The notes beneath the pieces are model-generated. The model worked only from the letters and a program-made list of their open reading frames with translations. It was not told the origin of the DNA and did no database searches. A program made the position numbers and the translations under genes. This document shows positions 59,133 to 64,000 of a stretch of DNA of 64,000 nt, one piece after another; positions within the stretch are counted from its first letter, which is position 1, and the number at the start of each line of letters is the position of its first letter. The DNA comes from Woeseiaceae bacterium (GTDB lineage: Bacteria; Pseudomonadota; Gammaproteobacteria; Steroidobacterales; Woeseiaceae), in contig JASJCQ010000010.1 of the NCBI GenBank assembly GCA_030065915.1, forward strand, positions 1 through 64,000, read 5' to 3'.

Positions 59133-61628
59133 CTAGCCGGCGCCGCGCAGCACGTCAACCGGGGCAGAGTTGATGGCGCTCCTGGCGGCGAAGTAGCCGC
59201 TCGCGCAGACGATGAGCAGGCCCGCGCTGACGCCGACGACCCACAGCAGCGGGTTGAATGAGTAAGGCAGCTCAAACAGCTGCACAGCCAGCACGGCAGC
59301 GAGTGCCGATGCGCCCGCCGAAGCCAGGACGCCAGCGGCTGTTCCCAGGGCCGCAAACTCCGCCATGACGCCGGAGAAGACGATGCGTTTTCGAGCGCCG
59401 AGCGCCCTCAGCATAGCGCTCTCGAAGCGCCGCTCGTCGATCGTCGACTGGACCGCTGCGAACAAGACCGCGATGCCGGCCGCCAGCGTGAAGAAGAAAA
59501 CGGCCTGCACGGCGAGGCTGGCCTTCTCGATGATGCCGCGTACCTGTTGCAGGATAGAATCCAGATCGATGACCGAGATGCTCGGGTGCTTGCGCACGAG
59601 CTCGACCAGCAGCGGGTTATCCTGCTCTGCAACGCGCATGCTGCCAATGAAGGTCGCCGGGTAACTGTCGAGCGCGCCAGGCGAGAACACGAGGAAAAAG
59701 TTCGGTTTGAAAGAGTCCCAGTTGATGCGACGCACGCTGACGATCTCGGCCTCGAGCACCTGGCCGGCCACCTCGAAAGCCAGCCGATCGCCGATTGCCA
59801 GGCCGTTTTCCATCGCAGCCTCTTCCTCGATCGACACCAGCGGCGGACCATCGTAGTTCGCCGGCCACCACTCACCCTCCAGCAGCTCGTTGCTGTCATC
59901 CAGGGTCTCTGCCCAGGACAGGTTCTGTTCTCGCTCGAGGAACCAGCGCTCTCCGGGATTCGGCGTCTCGTACTCTTTGACCGGTGTGTCGTTAATGGAC
60001 GTCATGCGTGCGCGCACGAGCGGCGACAGGCTCGGGCCCTCGAGACCCTGGCTCGTGAAGATCTCGCGCACCGAATCGGTCTCGCTACGCTGGATGTTGA
60101 TCATGAAGTGGTTCGGTGCGTTCTCGTCCAGCGTGCGCTGCCAGTCGCCAAGGAGATCCGTTCGAACCAGTGTCAGCAGCAGTAGCACCGTCAGGCCGAG
60201 TCCAAAGGCGACAACCTGCACCGCGCTCGCACGGCCGCGTCGAGCCACGTTCGCCAGGCCATAGCGCCACGCGACGCCAACGCCCGAGCGAAATCGGCCC
60301 ATGGCGGCGACCAGTCCTCGGCCCACGCCATACAGGGCCGCAGCAATAATGACGATGCCGGTCAGCAGGAACAGCAGCATACGGGGGTCACCGACGGAGC
60401 GGTACAACAGCGCGGCGACGGCCGCGAGTGACAGCGAGACGACGAGAATGCGCGACGGCGCCGGCGGCATCGCGTCGTGGCGCAAGACACGAAGCGGCGG
60501 CGTGTTCCGCAGCTGCAACAGTGATGGCAACGCGAAACCGATCAGCAGAACGAATGCGCTGCCGCTCGCCAGCAACACGGGCGTGAGGCCCGGGTCCGGC
60601 AGGTCCGCCGATATCACGTCGGCCAGTATGACCGACAGCGCCGCCTCGGCAGCGAAGCCAACGACGCTGCCCAGGGCGACGCCGATCAGGCCGAGCAGCG
60701 TCAGCTGGATCAGTGACACGGCGATGACGAATTGCTGGGTAGCTCCGAGGCTTTTCATCAGCGCCACGGTATCGAGACGTCGATGCGCGAATCGCCGCGC
60801 CGACATGGCGACGGCCACCGCGCTGAGTAACAGGCTGATGACCGCCGTCAGCGACAGGAAGCGCTTGGCCCGGTCCGCGGCGCGGAAGGCGCTCTCGCTG
60901 CTTTCCTCCTGCGTACGCACGCGCAGCGCATCGGGTAGCCCATCCTGGTTGATCGCCTCGCGGAAGGCCGCGACCGAATCGTCCATGCCGGCCACGAGCA
61001 GCGAATACCGCACCCGGCTGCCTTCACCAATGAGCCCGGTGGCTTCCATGTCGTCGATGTTCAGCAACAGGGTCGGAGCCAGCGAGGCGAACCCGATCGA
61101 CTGATCCGGCCGGTAGCTGACGATCGCGCTGATCGTCAGGTCGAGCTCGCCGACGCCCATAGTGTCACCGACACTTGCGCCGACGCGTGCCAGCAGCCCG
61201 GCGTCGACCCAGACCTCACCGCGCGGTGTCGCTCCGGCTGCGACGCGCTCCTCACCGAAAAGGTCATCGGCCAGTCGTACCTCACCGCGCAGCGGGTAGC
61301 CATCGGACACGCCTATAACGGTCGATAGCGCGCTGTTGTCGCCGGCGAATACGACCGACGGAAAGGACACCATACGCGCCGTGTTCAACCCGAGATCGAT
61401 AGCGCTTTGTTCAAAACTGTCTGGAATCGGCTCCTGGGAACGGAGCCGGAGATCGGCGGCCAGCACCTCGTTCGCCTGTCGCGTTACGGCCTTGCTGATA
61501 CGGTCCGTCAGGAATCCGACCGCCGTCAATGCCCCGACCGCCAGGATGACGGCGGACAGCAGGACGAGGACCTCGCCGGACCGCAGCTCGCGGCCGAAAC
61601 TCTTAAGCGAGAAGCTCAGTGCCCTCAT
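59133..61628 (-). CDS. FtsX-like ABC transporter permease (YbbP-type)
   Basis: An 831-residue membrane protein with one N-terminal helix (LVLLSAVILAVGALTAVGFL), a large periplasmic domain, two FtsX blocks of helices around 250-430 and 700-825, and a second periplasmic domain around 480-690. This is the layout of YbbP of E. coli. With the adjacent ATPase it forms a MacB/LolCDE-type exporter, possibly acting on lipids or lipid-linked molecules. Its start overlaps the ATPase gene's stop by four bases. Confidence 0.93.
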   Translation of the reverse strand: MRALSFSLKSFGRELRSGEVLVLLSAVILAVGALTAVGFLTDRISKAVTRQANEVLAADLRLRSQEPIPDSFEQSAIDLGLNTARMVSFPSVVFAGDNSALSTVIGVSDGYPLRGEVRLADDLFGEERVAAGATPRGEVWVDAGLLARVGASVGDTMGVGELDLTISAIVSYRPDQSIGFASLAPTLLLNIDDMEATGLIGEGSRVRYSLLVAGMDDSVAAFREAINQDGLPDALRVRTQEESSESAFRAADRAKRFLSLTAVISLLLSAVAVAMSARRFAHRRLDTVALMKSLGATQQFVIAVSLIQLTLLGLIGVALGSVVGFAAEAALSVILADVISADLPDPGLTPVLLASGSAFVLLIGFALPSLLQLRNTPPLRVLRHDAMPPAPSRILVVSLSLAAVAALLYRSVGDPRMLLFLLTGIVIIAAALYGVGRGLVAAMGRFRSGVGVAWRYGLANVARRGRASAVQVVAFGLGLTVLLLLTLVRTDLLGDWQRTLDENAPNHFMINIQRSETDSVREIFTSQGLEGPSLSPLVRARMTSINDTPVKEYETPNPGERWFLEREQNLSWAETLDDSNELLEGEWWPANYDGPPLVSIEEEAAMENGLAIGDRLAFEVAGQVLEAEIVSVRRINWDSFKPNFFLVFSPGALDSYPATFIGSMRVAEQDNPLLVELVRKHPSISVIDLDSILQQVRGIIEKASLAVQAVFFFTLAAGIAVLFAAVQSTIDERRFESAMLRALGARKRIVFSGVMAEFAALGTAAGVLASAGASALAAVLAVQLFELPYSFNPLLWVVGVSAGLLIVCASGYFAARSAINSAPVDVLRGAG

Positions 61629-62335
61629 GCTGCAGCGGCCCGCGTGTCGCTGGCGAGCCTTCCCGAATCGAGCGCGATCACCCGGTCACAGCGGTCTGCG
61701 AGCGCATTGTCATGCGTGACGAGAATCAGTGTCGTGGACGAGGTCTTGTTCAGCTCGAACATCAGGCTCATGATCGTCTCGCCGGTGCGGCTGTCGAGGT
61801 TCCCCGTCGGCTCATCGGCAAACAGGACCGCGGGCTCCGTCGAAAACGCCCGAGCGAGTGCGACGCGCTGCTTCTCACCGCCGGACAGCTGCGCCGGGTA
61901 GTGGCTCCATCGCTCACCGAGACCGACCTGGTCGATGATTCCGCGGGACTTGCCCTTGGCGTCGGTCACACCGGCAAGCTCCAGCGGCAGCATGACGTTT
62001 TCGAGGGCCGTCAGCGACGGCACGAGGTGAAAAGACTGGAACACGAAACCGACGCTGTCGGCACGGACCTTCGCCCTCCCGTCTTCGTCGAGTTCCGACA
62101 GGTTCGCGCCATTCAGCTCGACATAACCCCGGGTGGGCAGGTCGAGTCCGGCCAGCAGCGCGAGTAACGTCGACTTGCCGGCGCCCGACGGACCGACGAT
62201 CGCGACGGACTCGCCGCTGGAAATAGCGAAACTGACGTCCGACAGGATGGTCAGAGTACCTTCCGGACTGCTAACCTCTTTGCTGACTTCGTGCACTGAG
62301 AGCACGTCGCCGCCAACCATTGACTGATTCGACAT
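61625..62335 (-). CDS. ABC transporter ATP-binding protein (YbbA-type)
   Basis: A 236-residue ATPase of the LolD/MacB class: Walker A GPSGAGKST near 50, Q-loop FVFQSFHLVPSLTALENVMLP in parts, signature LSGGEKQRVALARA near 150, Walker B VLFADEPTGNLD, and switch histidine in LVTHD. Its ATG at 62335 shares bases with the ATG of tesA on the other strand, and the AAGGA upstream is distant (about 16 bases), so the start is less certain than the frame. Confidence 0.93.
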   Translation of the reverse strand: MSNQSMVGGDVLSVHEVSKEVSSPEGTLTILSDVSFAISSGESVAIVGPSGAGKSTLLALLAGLDLPTRGYVELNGANLSELDEDGRAKVRADSVGFVFQSFHLVPSLTALENVMLPLELAGVTDAKGKSRGIIDQVGLGERWSHYPAQLSGGEKQRVALARAFSTEPAVLFADEPTGNLDSRTGETIMSLMFELNKTSSTTLILVTHDNALADRCDRVIALDSGRLASDTRAAAA

Positions 62336-62957
62336 GAGAAAGACACTAATCCTTTTTATCTTGCTGTTTGCTGTCAGCGCCAGTGCCAGCACCGCGAAGA
62401 ACCCGGTAATCCTGATTCTGGGTGACAGCCTGAGCGCGGGCTACGGTATTGACGTTGACCAGTCCTGGGCCGAATTGTTGCAGCAGCGGCTCGAGACCCA
62501 AGGGTACGAACATCAGGTCGTCAACGCCAGCATCAGCGGTGAGACGACGGAAGGCGGTGTCGAACGCATCGATGACGCGATCGAACGCTTTTCGCCGGCG
62601 GTGGTCGTGCTCGAGCTGGGCGGCAATGACGGGCTGCGCGGCTTTCCGCCGTCCCGGATGAAGAACAATCTGGAGACGATGATCACGAAAAGCAAGGCCG
62701 CCGGGGCAAACGTAGCTTTACTGGGCATTCGGATACCGCCGAATTACGGTGCCCGGTACACGCGGGCCTTCGAAGCGGTTTTCCAGGACCTCGCGGAAGA
62801 ATACGATCTGCCGTGGATTGACTTTTTCATGGATGGCATCGCCTTGGATGACGGGCTGATGCAGTCCGATGGCATCCATCCGAATGCCGAAGCGCAGCCG
62901 GTCCTGCTCGACAACGCATGGCCCGTCATTAAAGAAGCGCTGCAACAGTCACCGTAG
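62334..62957 (+). CDS. tesA: Arylesterase / acyl-CoA thioesterase I / lysophospholipase L1
   Basis: A 207-residue precursor with signal peptide about 1-18 (SASASTA). It is a GDSL hydrolase: the block I serine is in ILILGDSLSAGYGI, the oxyanion glycine and asparagine are in LELGGNDGLRGF, and the catalytic Asp and His are in SDGIHPNAEAQ. It is a periplasmic thioesterase and lysophospholipase. It is divergent from the ABC-transporter operon, as tesA and ybbAP are in E. coli. No Shine-Dalgarno sequence precedes the ATG. Confidence 0.95.
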   Translation: MRKTLILFILLFAVSASASTAKNPVILILGDSLSAGYGIDVDQSWAELLQQRLETQGYEHQVVNASISGETTEGGVERIDDAIERFSPAVVVLELGGNDGLRGFPPSRMKNNLETMITKSKAAGANVALLGIRIPPNYGARYTRAFEAVFQDLAEEYDLPWIDFFMDGIALDDGLMQSDGIHPNAEAQPVLLDNAWPVIKEALQQSP

Positions 62958-63016
62958 AGTGACGACAGAGTAGTATGAATGCCGGCGGCTGACTCGCCGG
63001 CGTCAGGGGGATTACG
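62958..63016. other. Hairpin between tesA and the acyl-CoA ligase gene
   Basis: GCCGGCG and CGCCGGC with a 7-base loop (about 62980-63001) lie between the two genes. There is no T-run, and the AGGGGG ribosome site of the ligase gene follows directly, so it may be a weak terminator or a translation-modulating structure. Confidence 0.35.
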
Positions 63017-64000
63017 ATGGAAAAAATCTGGCTTAAGTCTTACGACCCGGGCATTCCGGCCACGGTCGAAACTCCGCCGTTCAAGTCGCTGAAGCAAATG
63101 ATCGAACACAGCTTCGAGGTGTACGCGGACCGCGACGCGTTCACCAACATGGGGACCACACTATCCTTCGCTGACCTGGACCGGCTGTCGCTGCGATTCG
63201 CGGCTTTCCTGCAGAAGGACCTCGGTCTCAAGAAGGGCGACCGGGTCGCGATCATGCTGCCGAACGTACTGCAGTACCCGGTCGCGATGTGCGGGATCCT
63301 GCGAGCCGGCCTCATCGCGGTCAACGTCAATCCGCTCTACACCGCTCGTGAATTGAAGCACCAGCTAAAGGACTCCGGGTCGAAGGCGATCGTGATTCTC
63401 GAGAATTTCGCCCACACGCTAGCCGAGGTCGTCGACGACACGGACGTCGAGGACATCATCCTGACGAATGTCGGCGACCTGTTGAATTTCCCGAAAGGCG
63501 CGATCGTCAACGTCGTGCTGAAGTACGTCAAGAAGGCCGTCCCTGCTCATGCACTGGGCAAGACCATCAGCTTCAACAACGCGCTGAAACGCGGCCGGAA
63601 CAAGACGCTGGACGAGGTCGACGTTGAGCTAATGGATGTCGCCTTCCTGCAGTACACGGGCGGCACGACCGGCGTGTCGAAGGGCGCGATGCTCAGCCAC
63701 CGTAACCTCGTCTACAACGTTGCACAGACCGAAGCCTGGCAGGGCAACGTCTTCGAGGGCACTGACCAGGTCGTCGCTGTCTGTGCCCTTCCGCTCTATC
63801 ACATCTTCTCGCTGCAGGGTAACTGCCTGGTCGGCATCTCGCAGGGCTTCCTGAACGTCATGATCACGAACCCGCGCGACTTCCCCGCGTTCGTTGAAGA
63901 ACTCAGCCATTACAAGTTCGGCCTGTTCAATGCCGTCAACACGCTGTTTGCAGCGCTCCTGAATACGCCGGGCTTCGACAAGCTCGACTTCTCCCAGCTA
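63017..64000 (+). CDS. fadD: Long-chain fatty acid-CoA ligase, 3' end outside window
   Basis: The first 328 codons are present, and the frame is open at the right edge. The N-terminus MEKIWLKSYDPGIPATV is the FadD type. GDRVAIMLPNVLQYPVAMCG follows in parts, then LYTARELKHQLKDS, and the AMP-binding motif YTGGTTGVSKGAMLSHRNLV read at about 214-233. It activates fatty acids to acyl-CoA at the inner membrane. AGGGGG precedes the ATG. Its place next to tesA puts acyl-CoA formation and hydrolysis genes side by side. The symbol is assigned by similarity of the N-terminal half only. Confidence 0.92.
   Translation, partial: MEKIWLKSYDPGIPATVETPPFKSLKQMIEHSFEVYADRDAFTNMGTTLSFADLDRLSLRFAAFLQKDLGLKKGDRVAIMLPNVLQYPVAMCGILRAGLIAVNVNPLYTARELKHQLKDSGSKAIVILENFAHTLAEVVDDTDVEDIILTNVGDLLNFPKGAIVNVVLKYVKKAVPAHALGKTISFNNALKRGRNKTLDEVDVELMDVAFLQYTGGTTGVSKGAMLSHRNLVYNVAQTEAWQGNVFEGTDQVVAVCALPLYHIFSLQGNCLVGISQGFLNVMITNPRDFPAFVEELSHYKFGLFNAVNTLFAALLNTPGFDKLDFSQL

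Noticed and set aside
1..64000. CRISPR arrays, insertion sequences, prophage or rRNA
   Set aside because: I saw no regularly spaced repeat-spacer pattern, transposase, phage structural gene or rRNA sequence.

Overview
The window is high-GC, gene-dense chromosomal DNA of a heterotrophic gammaproteobacterium. Supporting this are a complete trp operon behind a leader-peptide attenuator, YggX, YajQ, a tesA/ABC-transporter divergent pair, an EgtB-EgtD ergothioneine pair, a TonB-dependent receptor and a c-di-GMP-I riboswitch. I suspect a marine lineage (Woeseiaceae or relatives), but that is inference from gene content only. No phage, insertion sequence, CRISPR array or rRNA is visible.

Layout. 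1-9690: a giant secreted protein (minus strand, running off the left edge), an ECF sigma factor upstream of it on the same strand, and a divergent membrane Ser/Thr kinase with TPR repeats; the three look like one signalling and output module. 9691-11001: a tRNA-Phe locus with a diverged second copy of its downstream sequence, enclosing a small STAS-like gene. 11236-19818: a carbohydrate-type uptake and catabolism locus (sodium symporter, TonB receptor, LacI regulator, Gfo/Idh/MocA dehydrogenase, aldo/keto reductase, Fe/2-oxoglutarate oxygenase). Two LacI-type palindromes sit at identical places over two similar promoters. 19874-32250: small regulator/target units (YCII protein and HTH regulator, diheme cytochrome-rhodanese fusion, ald and Lrp, egtBD, GNAT and sterol-desaturase proteins beside a TetR regulator, isochorismatase, lipoprotein, yggX, mutY). 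32219-37151: SRPBCC and AsmA proteins, then an ECF sigma, membrane anti-sigma candidate and DUF4097 operon.

37418-43440 is the most unusual stretch. A REC-PAS-GGDEF-EAL protein with an apparently dead EAL domain is followed by a REP element. After that come six copies of a structured repeat of about 70 bp, with exactly one gene between each pair. The first of these genes is preceded by a textbook c-di-GMP-I riboswitch whose expression platform can hide the ribosome binding site. The organisation resembles a cassette array, although the repeats are not canonical integron attC sites and no integrase is present.

43568-50435 holds the trp operon in the order E-G-D-C-F-B-A plus a DUF2007 gene, translationally coupled throughout, with trpL and an attenuator. 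50497-64000 holds housekeeping genes: SLC13 transporter, a conserved small protein, yajQ, ppc, a YcgN-type protein, a glycerate-dehydrogenase-like enzyme, a Nudix hydrolase, an ABC exporter, tesA, and the start of a long-chain acyl-CoA ligase gene cut by the right edge.
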